Assembly (NCBI RefSeq): GCF_014982715.1
Contig: NZ_JADCJY010000002.1
Span: 310,001-374,000, forward strand
Direction of reading: 5' to 3'
Source: Gallalistipes aquisgranensis
GTDB lineage: Bacteria; Bacteroidota; Bacteroidia; Bacteroidales; Rikenellaceae
DNA: 64,000 bases
Shown here: positions 27,281-36,835 of the stretch, piece after piece
How the letters are laid out: each line of letters starts with the position of its first letter
Position numbering within the stretch: position 1 is the first letter of the stretch
Made by a program: the position numbers and the translations under genes
The notes under the pieces: generated by a model
What the model was told of the DNA's origin: nothing
The model's input: only the letters and a program-made list of their open reading frames with translations
The model's database searches: none

Positions 27281-27694
27281 ATGGTACGACAGACCGAATT
27301 CTCACTGCGCCCCCGGAGCCGGGGCTTCCACCTGGTCACGGACGAAATCCTGCGGCACCTGCCCCCGCTGCCCGAAACGGGCCTGCTCCACCTCTTCCTG
27401 CAGCACACCTCGGCGGCGCTCACCCTCAACGAAAACGCCGACCCCGACGTGCGGGGCGACATGGCGGCGATCTTCGACCGTCTCGTGCGGGAACGGGAAC
27501 CCTATTACGAACACACGCTGGAAGGGGCCGACGACATGCCCGCCCATGCGAAATCGACCCTCGCGGGAGCCTCGCTCACGATTCCCGTCACCGGCGGCCG
27601 GCTCAATCTGGGCATGTGGCAGGGCATCTGGCTCTGCGAATTCCGCAACCGGGGCGGCGGCCGCCGGATCGTGGCCACCGCAATCGGAGAATGA
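27281..27694 (+). CDS. YjbQ family protein (UPF0047)
   Basis: The protein has 137 residues. The family signature is plain: [73 protein letters not shown]. The His and Glu residues in these motifs form the conserved site of the fold. Some members have weak thiamine phosphate synthase activity; the real role is unsettled. The gene follows a weak promoter TATCTTCG at 27258-27265 and precedes the aminopeptidase gene, which has its own promoter. Confidence 0.92.
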   Translation: MVRQTEFSLRPRSRGFHLVTDEILRHLPPLPETGLLHLFLQHTSAALTLNENADPDVRGDMAAIFDRLVREREPYYEHTLEGADDMPAHAKSTLAGASLTIPVTGGRLNLGMWQGIWLCEFRNRGGGRRIVATAIGE

Positions 27695-27707
27695 CGGATT
27701 TTTTTCC

Positions 27708-27715
27708 TATATTTG
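27708..27715 (+). promoter_or_regulatory. -7 element TATATTTG of the aminopeptidase gene
   Basis: A perfect match 25 bases before the ATG at 27740. It excludes the in-frame TTG at 27713, which lies inside the motif, as the start. Confidence 0.6.
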
Positions 27716-27739
27716 GAATCGAACCAAAACGACAAGACC

Positions 27740-29140
27740 ATGTTTTCAGCTGAAACCTACTCCCGCCGCCGTGCCCTGCTGCGCGAACGGGTCACCAAAG
27801 GAGGACTGATCCTGCTGCCCGGCAACGGAGAGGCCCCGGCCAACTACCCCTCGAACACCTACCATTTCCGGCAGGACAGCACGTTCCTCTACTTTTTCGG
27901 GCTGAACCATCCCGATCTGGTGGGCGTGCTGGACGCCGACACGGGAGAGGAAGCACTCTACGGCGACGACCTGTCGATGGACGACATCATCTGGACGGGT
28001 CCCCAGCCCTCGGTGGCCGAACTGGGCGGACGGGTCGGCATCAGACATACCTTTCACCTCTCCAGGCTGGCGGAACGGATCACGGACGCCGTGCGTCGGG
28101 GACGCAGAGTCCATTTCCTGCCACCTTACCGGGCCGAAAACCGGCTGCTGATCGCCTCACTGCTGGGACTGACGCCCGGAGCGGTGCCCGACCGCGTCTC
28201 CGTGGAACTGGCGCTGGCCGTGGTCTCCCTGCGCGAATCGAAAAGCGCCGAGGAGATCGAGGAGATCGAACGGGCCTGCGAGATCGGCTACCGGATGCAC
28301 ACCACGGCCATGCGCATGTGCCGGCCAGGCGTCGTGGAACGGGAGATCGCCGGAGCCATCGAGGGAATCGCCATGCAGTCGGGTGCGGGCGTATCGTTCG
28401 CCTCCATCGTGTCGCAGCACGGCGAGACGCTCCATAACCACTGCTACGACGGGGTGCTCGAAGCGGGCCGCCTGCTGCTGGTGGACGCCGGAGCCGAAAC
28501 CACAATGAACTACTGCAGCGACTTCACCCGGACTTTCCCCGTGAGCGGCCGTTTCACCGAACGGCAGAAAGAGGTCTACAATATCGTGCTGGCCGCCAAC
28601 GACAGGGCCTTCGAGCTCTCGAAACCGGGCCTGCGCTACCAGGAGATCCATCTGGCGGCCGCCCGGGTCATCGTCGAAGGGCTCAAGGCACTGGGGCTGA
28701 TGCGGGGCGACACGGACGAGGCGGTGGCCGCCGGAGCCCATGCCCTCTTCATGCCGCACGGACTAGGGCACCAGATGGGCATCGACGTGCACGACATGGA
28801 GGACATCGGCGAAAAGTACGTAGGCTACGACCTGGAGACGGAGCGCAGCACCGAACTGGGACTCTCCTCGCTGCGCATGGGCCGCCGCCTGAAACCGGGC
28901 TTCGTGATGACGGTCGAACCGGGCATCTACTTCATCCCCGCCTACATCGAAAAGTGGAAACACGAGGGGCTGAACCGGGAGTTCATCGACTTCGAGGCGC
29001 TGAGACCCTACTACGATTTCGGCGGCATCCGCATCGAGGACGACATCCTCATCACCCCCGACGGCAACCGCATGCTCGGCAAACAACGGGTACCCGTCAC
29101 CGTCGGACAGATCGAGGAGTTCATGCGGGAGAACCGGTAA
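27740..29140 (+). CDS. pepP: Xaa-Pro aminopeptidase (aminopeptidase P, M24B)
   Basis: The protein has 466 residues. The N-terminal creatinase-like domain occupies about 1-165 (YHFRQDSTFLYFFGLNHPD), and the M24 'pita-bread' domain about 175-466. The five metal ligands are visible in order: Asp in LLVDAGAE, Asp in SDFTRTFPVSG, His in PHGLGHQMG, Glu in TVEPGIYF and Glu in GGIRIEDD. The cytosolic enzyme removes the N-terminal residue before proline using two metal ions. It is a single gene with its own promoter and a terminator just past the stop. Confidence 0.94.
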   Translation: MFSAETYSRRRALLRERVTKGGLILLPGNGEAPANYPSNTYHFRQDSTFLYFFGLNHPDLVGVLDADTGEEALYGDDLSMDDIIWTGPQPSVAELGGRVGIRHTFHLSRLAERITDAVRRGRRVHFLPPYRAENRLLIASLLGLTPGAVPDRVSVELALAVVSLRESKSAEEIEEIERACEIGYRMHTTAMRMCRPGVVEREIAGAIEGIAMQSGAGVSFASIVSQHGETLHNHCYDGVLEAGRLLLVDAGAETTMNYCSDFTRTFPVSGRFTERQKEVYNIVLAANDRAFELSKPGLRYQEIHLAAARVIVEGLKALGLMRGDTDEAVAAGAHALFMPHGLGHQMGIDVHDMEDIGEKYVGYDLETERSTELGLSSLRMGRRLKPGFVMTVEPGIYFIPAYIEKWKHEGLNREFIDFEALRPYYDFGGIRIEDDILITPDGNRMLGKQRVPVTVGQIEEFMRENR

Positions 29141-29160
29141 ATTCCCCCGCCGGCCATACG

Positions 29161-29195
29161 AAAGGGCATCGCGGTCTGCTCCGCGGCGCCCTTTT
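29161..29195. terminator. Bidirectional terminator between pepP and the second hybrid regulator
   Basis: AAAGGGC (29161-29167) and CGCGG pair with CCGCG and GCCCTTT across a 6-base loop, with two unpaired bases on each side. TTTTC follows on the plus strand. It separates two convergent genes. Confidence 0.75.
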
Positions 29196-29275
29196 CTGTT
29201 CCGCACGGAACCGCACGAACTTCCCTGCATTTCCGGAAGGCGCCGCCCGAACAGGACAGGAAACACGCGTCCGTT

Positions 29276-32200
29276 CTATTCGGGAAGATCCTCGGGCCGG
29301 GAGTTGAACTTCCGGATATACTCTTTCGGCGTGATCCCGTAAGCATCCCTGAAATAGCGGATGAACCGGGTATGGTTGGTCATCCCGATCTCGTACAGCA
29401 CCTCCGCGACCCGCAGCTGTCCCGTGGCGAGCAACTGGGCGGCCCGCCGGATACGGATGTCGCGGATGATTTCGTTCGGATTCCTGCCGGGCGGAATGGC
29501 CTTCGTGCGACGATAGAGCTGCGTGCGGCTCATGCCCAGTTCGGAAGCCATCTGATCCACGCCGAAATCGACGTTCGACATGTTCTCCTCGACGACGGTC
29601 CGGATTCTTACCAACAGCTCCTCGTCCTGTGAAGGCACATGCACGCCGGAAGGCTCCATATTCTTTTCGTTCTGCACCTTGCGGGCGAACTGCGTCCTCG
29701 CGTTGAGCAGGTTCGTCATGCGGAAAACGAGCGTCTCCGGTTCGAACGGTTTCACGATGTACTCGTACGCACCCGCCACGAACGCCTCGCGGATGGACTC
29801 CCGGTCGCTCTTGACGCTGTGGACGATGATCGGGATGTGTCCCGTGCGACTGTCGGCCTTCATCCGGCGGATGAATTCCAGCCCGTCCATGACGGGCATC
29901 ATCATATCGGTGATGACGATGTCGGGATGCCGGGTGCAGGCCGCCTCCAGTCCCTGCTCCCCGTCGGGAGCCCGGACGACGGTAAACTCGCCCTTCAGAC
30001 ACTCCGTAATGTAGTCCAGCATATCCGCATTGTCCTCCACGACCAGCACGGTATAGGTTTGATGCGGCTTTTCGGCCGGAACGGCCGAAGGCACCTCCTC
30101 CCTTTCCCGCCCGGAGAGCTCTCCGCCAACGATATACTCGGGCTTGTAGGCCTCCCGGTCGATCCGGAACCTGACCGTGAACTCGGAACCCTGCTGGGGG
30201 GCGCTGGAGACCTCCACACGACCGCCGTGCAGTTCGATCAGGGCTTTGGTCAGCGAAAGGCCCACACCGCTGCTCTGTCCGTGGAGCGGCGTACCGTGAT
30301 AGAACATGTCGAAAATGCGGGAAAGTTCCCGCTGGGGAATCCCGACCCCCGAATCCCGTACCGAAACGACGGCGAACTTTCCCGAATCGCCCGTCTCGAA
30401 CCGGAGTCCGACCTCGATGCCGCCACCCCGGGGTGTGAACTTGAAGGCGTTGGAAATCAGATTATGCAACACTTTCTCGATCTTGTCGAGGTCGAACCAC
30501 CCTTCGGGCCGCTCTTCCGGCGCGACGAAACGCAGCGCAATGCCCGACTGGCTGCTCAGGTAAGCGAACGAATCGACCACGCCCCTCACCGCGCCGTACA
30601 CGTCGTAAAGTGAAACGGCCATGGGCAGCGTGTGCGAAGAGATGCGCCGTATGTCGAGCAGCTGATTGATGAGCTTGAGCAGCTTGCGGACGTTCCGGTC
30701 GATGATCCCGAGCCGGAATCCCGCATACTCCTCCGAGTCGTACCGGGCCCGCAGATCGCGCAGCGGGGCGGAGATGAGGGTGAGCGGCGTGCGCAGTTCG
30801 TGGGTGATGTTCATGAAGAAATTGAGCTTCATTTCGTTCAGTTCCTCTCGGTTCTGCTGTTCGACCTCCCGCCGGAACAACTCCTGGCGCCACCGCTGAC
30901 GCGAACGGAAATAGAAGATCACGCCGGTAATCAGCAGGGCCCCGCCCGTCAGGTAGAGCAGGACGGCCCACCAGCTGGCCCAGGGCGGCGGAAGGATCAC
31001 GAACTCGATCCGTTTGACCTCGCGGCTCCACTGCCGGTCGCTGTTGGCCGACTGTAACAGGAAGGTGTAACGACCCGCCGGCAGGTTCTCGTATGAGGCG
31101 AAACGTTGCGATGCGCCCACTTCGATCCAGTCGCGGTCGTAATGCTCCAGTTTGTAACGGAACCGGTTGCTCCGCGGAATCGCATAGTGATCCGAGGTAA
31201 ACTCCAGTACGAAGTTGTTGTGTTCGTAATGAAGCGTAACCCGTTCCGTCACGTTGATGCCGCGCGAGAGAATCTCCCTGCCGTCGTATTTTTGGCCGGG
31301 CCGGATCGTCTTGTTGAAGACCCGGAGACGGGTCAGGACCGGTCTTCCCGCGTAACTCCGTTTCGGGAAAAGCCGGGGATTGAAATAGTTGATGCCGTTG
31401 ATTCCCCCGGCCAGTATCCATCCGCTGCGGGTCTTCGTGACCGCATTGGTGAAGGTATTGCTTTGCAGGCCGTTGTCACTGATATACCGCCGGGCGATGT
31501 GCGACCGCGGATCGTAGGAATAGAGCCCCTGGCTGCTGTTGAGCCAGAGACAGCCCTCCGAATCGCCGATGATGGCCTGAATCTTGGCTTCGCGCAACAG
31601 GGGGTCGGTCACGTGCGAAACCGACACGATCTCCCCGTCCCGGGTCTCGATCCGGTTCAGCCCGGCATCGGTTCCTACCCACAGGATTCCTTCTTCATCC
31701 CGGTACAGACACCACACCTGGTTGTGGCTGATCCGGAAGCCGTTGCCTTTCTGCCGGATGATCTCCGTGGAGACGATGCCCCGGTCGTCGTACCGTACGC
31801 GGGTCAGCCCCAGATCGGACGACCCCACCCAGAGCGTATGTCCGTCCGGATCGGCCAGCACGCAATAGGAGGAGTTGGAGGAGAGGCCGTCCGAACGCAG
31901 ATAGGTTTCGTGGCTTCCGTCGGCCGGCCGGTAACGGACCAATCCGTTCAGGGTAGCGATCCAGATATGTCCGTGCGGGTCTTCGGAAAGCCCCGAATAG
32001 TAGCGGTACTTCTGCTGCGCGTTGCCGGACCCCAAATCCACCCGGCGGCTCGCATAGCGGTCGCCGCCCCGCCCCTCGATTCGGTACACGGCATCGTGGG
32101 CCGCCGCCCACAGCGTGCCGTCCCGGCTTTCGATCATCTGGGAAACCCCCGAGAGCGACAGTTCCTTCGTCATGTCGGTCATCCTTTTCCGCGTCAGGTC

Positions 32201-33358
32201 GTAGCGCAGCAGATCTCCTTCGAACTTGTTGATCCACAACTGGTCCCTGCTGTCCGAAAAGAGGGAGTAGATATGCTCCCCGGCATAGCCCAGCTCGCTG
32301 AGGCGTTCGGTGACGAGCGGACGGAACAGATGGAACTGGGGCGTGGAGAGATCGGCGTAGTTCACCCCCCTGCGCGTCCCGACCCACAGCACGTTGGAGG
32401 GGTCGATGTAGAGAGCGGCGATCTTCTCGTCCGTCAGCCGTCCGAAAAAGTCGGAAGGCGTATAACCGGAAATGCTCCGGATTTCGTAATCTTTGACAAC
32501 GGCGCAGAACAATCCGTGCCGGTTGGTCCCGAACCACATCCGCCCCTCGAAATCCTGCACGATGCGGTCCACCTGGACCGACGGACCCGGAGGAAGCTCC
32601 ACCTCGACGAAAGCGGCCCGGTGCGGCGGACGCACGGCCAGGCCGCCCCGGTATCCCACCCAGATACCGCCCTGACGGTCGCAGTAGATCGTGGTGATGG
32701 TCCTGCCCGCGAAATGATCCACCGGGAAAGGGGTGGGCATCCCTTCCCCCGCCGGAGGGAAGAAGTACAGGCCGTCGATCGTACCGGCCCAGGTTCCGCA
32801 CTGGCGATCGCACTGGATGGCATAGACGTTGGCCGCCGGCATCCCCTCCACCACGGAGAAGGAGAGGTTTCCCCGCCCGTCCTTCCGCCCGAAGATAAGC
32901 TCCTCGCTGGTTCCCACCCAGAGGTTTCCCTGCCCGTCGCTGTCCAGCGAACGCACCGAGTAGAAACTGAGCATGCCGAGCGAGTCGGTATAGTTGATAT
33001 AGCGCTGGAGGTCGGAATCGTAGCGCATCAGTCCCCCGTCCAGTCCCACCCAGACCGTACCGTCGTAGTAGGATTCCATGCAGACGATCCGGTTGTTGAA
33101 CAGCCCCTCGGGACGGGAAGGCGAATAGCGCTGCGAGACGATCCCGTATCCGTCGAAGAAGTTCATTCCGTCGTAGGTGGATATCATCACGATCCCGTCC
33201 TTGTTCTGGAGAATCGAAGTGACGGAGTTCTGCGACAGTCCGTCGTTCACGCTGATGTATCGGAAGGAGAGCCGCCGGTCGCTTTCGTCCGACAGGGCGA
33301 AAGAGGAATTTCCGCAGAAACAGAGCAGAGCGGCAAGCAAAACGGTTTTCGGTCTCAT
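29276..33358 (-). CDS. Hybrid two-component system regulator of polysaccharide locus 2
   Basis: The protein has 1360 residues with the same layout as the first regulator. A signal peptide (1-21) precedes propeller repeats (about 30-720; VWVGLDGGLMRYD, LWVGTRRGVNYAD), a Y_Y_Y domain (about 720-800), a membrane helix (about 805-825), and a kinase with His853 in NITHELRTPLTLI and the ATP-site motifs NLISNAFKFT, DSGVGIP and GVGLSLT. The receiver holds Asp1151 in VITDMMMP. The AraC helix-turn-helix (about 1250-1350) has an unusual linker, KAIPPGRNPNEII, where most members read like KALTNQSPNDFI. It is divergent from SusC 2 across a 166-base intergenic region and probably activates it when bound by a pectic fragment. 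Confidence 0.95.
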   Translation of the reverse strand: MRPKTVLLAALLCFCGNSSFALSDESDRRLSFRYISVNDGLSQNSVTSILQNKDGIVMISTYDGMNFFDGYGIVSQRYSPSRPEGLFNNRIVCMESYYDGTVWVGLDGGLMRYDSDLQRYINYTDSLGMLSFYSVRSLDSDGQGNLWVGTSEELIFGRKDGRGNLSFSVVEGMPAANVYAIQCDRQCGTWAGTIDGLYFFPPAGEGMPTPFPVDHFAGRTITTIYCDRQGGIWVGYRGGLAVRPPHRAAFVEVELPPGPSVQVDRIVQDFEGRMWFGTNRHGLFCAVVKDYEIRSISGYTPSDFFGRLTDEKIAALYIDPSNVLWVGTRRGVNYADLSTPQFHLFRPLVTERLSELGYAGEHIYSLFSDSRDQLWINKFEGDLLRYDLTRKRMTDMTKELSLSGVSQMIESRDGTLWAAAHDAVYRIEGRGGDRYASRRVDLGSGNAQQKYRYYSGLSEDPHGHIWIATLNGLVRYRPADGSHETYLRSDGLSSNSSYCVLADPDGHTLWVGSSDLGLTRVRYDDRGIVSTEIIRQKGNGFRISHNQVWCLYRDEEGILWVGTDAGLNRIETRDGEIVSVSHVTDPLLREAKIQAIIGDSEGCLWLNSSQGLYSYDPRSHIARRYISDNGLQSNTFTNAVTKTRSGWILAGGINGINYFNPRLFPKRSYAGRPVLTRLRVFNKTIRPGQKYDGREILSRGINVTERVTLHYEHNNFVLEFTSDHYAIPRSNRFRYKLEHYDRDWIEVGASQRFASYENLPAGRYTFLLQSANSDRQWSREVKRIEFVILPPPWASWWAVLLYLTGGALLITGVIFYFRSRQRWRQELFRREVEQQNREELNEMKLNFFMNITHELRTPLTLISAPLRDLRARYDSEEYAGFRLGIIDRNVRKLLKLINQLLDIRRISSHTLPMAVSLYDVYGAVRGVVDSFAYLSSQSGIALRFVAPEERPEGWFDLDKIEKVLHNLISNAFKFTPRGGGIEVGLRFETGDSGKFAVVSVRDSGVGIPQRELSRIFDMFYHGTPLHGQSSGVGLSLTKALIELHGGRVEVSSAPQQGSEFTVRFRIDREAYKPEYIVGGELSGREREEVPSAVPAEKPHQTYTVLVVEDNADMLDYITECLKGEFTVVRAPDGEQGLEAACTRHPDIVITDMMMPVMDGLEFIRRMKADSRTGHIPIIVHSVKSDRESIREAFVAGAYEYIVKPFEPETLVFRMTNLLNARTQFARKVQNEKNMEPSGVHVPSQDEELLVRIRTVVEENMSNVDFGVDQMASELGMSRTQLYRRTKAIPPGRNPNEIIRDIRIRRAAQLLATGQLRVAEVLYEIGMTNHTRFIRYFRDAYGITPKEYIRKFNSRPEDLPE

Positions 33359-33377
33359 CGGTTTATTTTAGGGTTTA

Positions 33378-33385
33378 CAAAACTA
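33378..33385 (-). promoter_or_regulatory. -7 element TAGTTTTG of the second hybrid regulator
   Basis: A perfect TAnnTTTG match on the minus strand, 20 bases before the start codon at 33358. The leader is therefore only about a dozen bases, in contrast to the first regulator. Confidence 0.55.
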
Positions 33386-33416
33386 ACCATATTTTATTTG
33401 ATATAAACAAGCGGAT

Positions 33417-33450
33417 GGAACGAATCGTCAGTTTATTGAAACAAATTGTC
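33417..33450 (+). promoter_or_regulatory. Tandem 21-bp-spaced direct repeat upstream of SusC 2
   Basis: GGAACGAATCGTC at 33417 and GAAACAAATTGTC at 33438 share 10 of 13 bases with a period of exactly 21 bp. The sequence differs from the pair at SusC 1, but the spacing is identical, as expected for AraC-type sites of two regulators with different specificity. The second copy ends 23 bases before the -7 element. Confidence 0.55.
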
Positions 33451-33473
33451 CGGACGCATGGAAAACCTTTCCA

Positions 33474-33481
33474 TACTTTTG
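33474..33481 (+). promoter_or_regulatory. -7 element TACTTTTG of SusC 2
   Basis: A perfect TAnnTTTG match 43 bases before the SusC ATG. It lies downstream of the tandem repeats in the divergent control region. Confidence 0.6.
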
Positions 33482-33524
33482 TTTCGCAGTTATTCTAAAT
33501 GAACGCTAACCTAATCATTCAACC

Positions 33525-36500
33525 ATGAAGAGAAAATCTACTTTTCTGAGAGGGTGTCTTTTCATTCAGGTGTGCCTGGTCGCGGCGCTTGTGATGACCG
33601 GCATCCCGAATGTCTATTCCCAGGAGACCATCAAGGTGTCGGGCACCGTGGTCGACGAAAGCGGCGCCCCGCTGCTCGGCGTCTCCGTCGTCGTGGAGGG
33701 CACCTCGCGGGGAACGACCGTCGATGCGAAGGGACGGTACTCGATTTCCGTACCCAAAAAGAGCGCCTCGCTCACCTTTTCGTTCCTGGGATATAAAAAA
33801 CAGACGATTCCCGTGAACGGCCGCACGAAAGTGGACGTCGTGATGCAGAGCGACACCGAAGTGATCGAAGACGTGGTGGTCGTGGGCTACGGCACGATGG
33901 CCAAACGGGACCTGACCGGCGCTGTCTCCTCGCTCAGCGGAGGCGCTATCGCCGAAGTGCCGACGGTCAACCTCAGTTCGGCACTGGCGGGCCGTCTGGC
34001 GGGCGTTTACGTCACCACCAGCGACGGCGCTCCCGACGCCGAAGTGAGCATCCGCATCCGGGGCGGCGGCTCGATCACGCAGGACAACTCGCCTCTGTAC
34101 ATCGTGGACGGCTTCCCGATGGACGACCTGAGCACGCTATCGAGCTCCGACATCCAGTCGATCGACGTGCTGAAAGACGCCTCCTCCACGGCCATCTACG
34201 GGGCCCGGGGCGCCAACGGCGTGGTGATCGTCACCACGAAATCCGCCAAGGCCGGCCGTACGACCGTCACCTACAACGGTTACGGATCGTTCAAATACGT
34301 TCCCCGCATGCTGGACATGATGAACTCCTACGAGTATGTGCAGATGCAGTACGAACTGGCGTCGCTCAAGGCGGCCGCCGAATACGAGGCCTTCATCCGG
34401 AACTACGGACAGCCGGCCGACTTCGACATCTACAAGAACATACCCGGCACGGACTATCAGGACCAGATGTTCGGCCGTACCGCCTGGGGACAATACCACA
34501 ACGTGGCCGTGAACGGCGGCAGCGACAAGACCAAGTTCAACCTCAGCCTCTCCTACCTGAACGAGGACGGCGTGTTGCGCAACTCGAGTTTCGAACGGGC
34601 CAACATCAGTTTCAAACTGAACCACCGCATCTCCCAGAAGGTGAAGGTCGACCTCTCCACCTATTATACCAACTCGGTGACCATGGGCGCCGGCACCTCG
34701 GTCAACAGTTCGAGCGAGATCAAGAACGCCGTGAACTACCGTCCGGTCTATGGCAAGGGAAACATCACCGACGACATGACCGAAGAGGACCAGATCGCCT
34801 ACGACGAGATCGAGAACGGCAGTTCCCTGTACGACCCCATCACGCTGGTCGACCAGGACTACAAGCGCCGCAAGAGGACCGAACTGAACGTGAACGGCGC
34901 CCTCTCGTGGAACATCACCAAAAACCTCTCCCTGCGTTCGGAGATCGGAGGCATGACCCGGCAGGAAGACGTACGCCGGTTCTACGGACCGCTGACCTAC
35001 AAGGCGCGGCAGGCGGGCAGCAAACCCGTGGCGGAGCGCACCGACATCGACCGTCCCAGATGGCGCACGGCCCACACCCTGACCTATAAATACAAAACCA
35101 AACGCCATTCGCTCAACGCGATGGCAGGTTTCGAGGCGATGTCCGAAGACGATTCGAGACTCGAGGTGACGGCCCGCAGCCTGCCGGTGGACATCTCACC
35201 CAGCGACGCGTTCGCCCGGATGTCCTTCGGTTCCCAGGAGTATCCCGAGACCACCGTGGCCTCTCCGACCCGGCTGGCTTCGTTCTTCGGCCGCGTGAAC
35301 TACACGTACCGTGACAAATACCTCTTCTCGGCCACGTTCCGTGCCGACGGTTCGACCAAGTTCGCCCCCGGCAATCAGTGGGGCTACTTCCCCTCGGGCG
35401 CCTTCGCATGGCGCATGAGCGAGGAGCCGTTCCTCAAGGACGTGAGCTGGCTCGACAACCTGAAACTCCGCGTGAGCTATGGTGAGGCGGGCAACAACCG
35501 GATCGACAACGATATGTGGCGGCGTACGTTTCGGGGAGCGTTCGACACGAATTCGATGTACGCGGGAATCACCAATATCCCCAACCTGTACTACGCCAAC
35601 ACCTCTACCACGCTGGTCAACCCCAATCTGAAATGGGAAACGACCGTCACCCGGAATATCGGCCTGGACTTCGAAGTGCTGAGAAACCGAATCAAAGGTA
35701 CGGTTGAGGTTTACTGGAACACTACCCGCGACCTGCTCATCAAATCGAAACTGCCCTCCTACAAAGGATACACGGACCAGTTGCGCAACATCGGGCAGAC
35801 TTCCAACCGGGGTATCGAAATCTCGCTGGAGGGCGTGATCGTCCAGAAAAAGGACTTCAACCTGAACGCCTCGTTCAACATCGCCTTCAACCGCAACCGG
35901 GTCGACAAACTGGACGGTGCCGAATCGAAATTCTACCAGAGCGGATGGTTGGGCGCCGACCTGCGCGAATCGCAGGACTATCTGTTGCAGGTGGGCCAGT
36001 CCATCGGTCTGATGTACGGATATGTGACCGACGGATTCTACACGGTGGACGACTTTATGGAAGGCGAGGGCAACTGGGCGCTGAAACCCGGCGTAGCCAA
36101 CAGTCAGCCCATTACCGGTTCGCTTGGTGCGCCGAGCGTGACACAGGGACCGCGCGTGGGTTCGCTGAAACTGAAAAAACTCACGCCCTATGACCCGAAC
36201 GACCCTCAGTCGTGCATGGTGACCGCGGACGACCGCACGGTTATCGGTAACGCCACACCCAAGCATACGGGCGGTTTCACCCTCTCGGGCAACTACAAGG
36301 GAATCGACTTCTCGGTATTCCTGAACTGGGTTTACGGCAACGACGTCTACAATGCCCAGAAACTGATGAACGCCTCCACGTGGAAATATTCCTACTATAA
36401 CTTGTCGAACGAATTCAATACCGGCAACCGCTTCATGATCTTCGACCGGGACGGCAACGATCTGCGGGGCGACAAGGCGGCGCTGAAAGCCTACAACGCC

Positions 36501-36809
36501 AACGCGACCATGTGGAGCCCCACCCAGTCGCGCGTAGTGCTCCATTCGTGGGGCATCGAGGACGGTTCGTTCCTGCGTCTGGCCAACGTCACCCTCGGCT
36601 ACACGCTTCCCTCGAAACTGACCCGGAAATTCGGCGTTTCGAAACTGCGGCTCTACGTGACGGGCAACAACCTTTGGCTGTGGACCAAATACACCGGATT
36701 CGACCCCGAGGTGAACACCCGGCGGTCGACTCCGCTGACGCCGGGCGTCGATTATTCCGCCTATCCCAAAGCCCGGACCTTCACCTTCGGCGCCAACATC
36801 ACTTTTTAA
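33525..36809 (+). CDS. SusC-like TonB-dependent outer-membrane transporter, locus 2
   Basis: The protein has 1094 residues with a signal peptide ending NVYSQ. A carboxypeptidase-regulatory-like domain (about 37-115) is followed by the TonB-box-like IEDVVVVGYG, the plug (LTGAVSSLSGG, YIVDGFPMDDL, YGARGANGVVIVTT) and a barrel ending FTFGANITF. With its SusD partner it imports oligosaccharides, here probably released by the PL9 lyases encoded downstream. It is divergent from its regulator, and the SusD gene follows after 26 bases. Confidence 0.96.
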   Translation: MKRKSTFLRGCLFIQVCLVAALVMTGIPNVYSQETIKVSGTVVDESGAPLLGVSVVVEGTSRGTTVDAKGRYSISVPKKSASLTFSFLGYKKQTIPVNGRTKVDVVMQSDTEVIEDVVVVGYGTMAKRDLTGAVSSLSGGAIAEVPTVNLSSALAGRLAGVYVTTSDGAPDAEVSIRIRGGGSITQDNSPLYIVDGFPMDDLSTLSSSDIQSIDVLKDASSTAIYGARGANGVVIVTTKSAKAGRTTVTYNGYGSFKYVPRMLDMMNSYEYVQMQYELASLKAAAEYEAFIRNYGQPADFDIYKNIPGTDYQDQMFGRTAWGQYHNVAVNGGSDKTKFNLSLSYLNEDGVLRNSSFERANISFKLNHRISQKVKVDLSTYYTNSVTMGAGTSVNSSSEIKNAVNYRPVYGKGNITDDMTEEDQIAYDEIENGSSLYDPITLVDQDYKRRKRTELNVNGALSWNITKNLSLRSEIGGMTRQEDVRRFYGPLTYKARQAGSKPVAERTDIDRPRWRTAHTLTYKYKTKRHSLNAMAGFEAMSEDDSRLEVTARSLPVDISPSDAFARMSFGSQEYPETTVASPTRLASFFGRVNYTYRDKYLFSATFRADGSTKFAPGNQWGYFPSGAFAWRMSEEPFLKDVSWLDNLKLRVSYGEAGNNRIDNDMWRRTFRGAFDTNSMYAGITNIPNLYYANTSTTLVNPNLKWETTVTRNIGLDFEVLRNRIKGTVEVYWNTTRDLLIKSKLPSYKGYTDQLRNIGQTSNRGIEISLEGVIVQKKDFNLNASFNIAFNRNRVDKLDGAESKFYQSGWLGADLRESQDYLLQVGQSIGLMYGYVTDGFYTVDDFMEGEGNWALKPGVANSQPITGSLGAPSVTQGPRVGSLKLKKLTPYDPNDPQSCMVTADDRTVIGNATPKHTGGFTLSGNYKGIDFSVFLNWVYGNDVYNAQKLMNASTWKYSYYNLSNEFNTGNRFMIFDRDGNDLRGDKAALKAYNANATMWSPTQSRVVLHSWGIEDGSFLRLANVTLGYTLPSKLTRKFGVSKLRLYVTGNNLWLWTKYTGFDPEVNTRRSTPLTPGVDYSAYPKARTFTFGANITF

Positions 36810-36835
36810 CCCACGACATCAATAATCAACAGACC

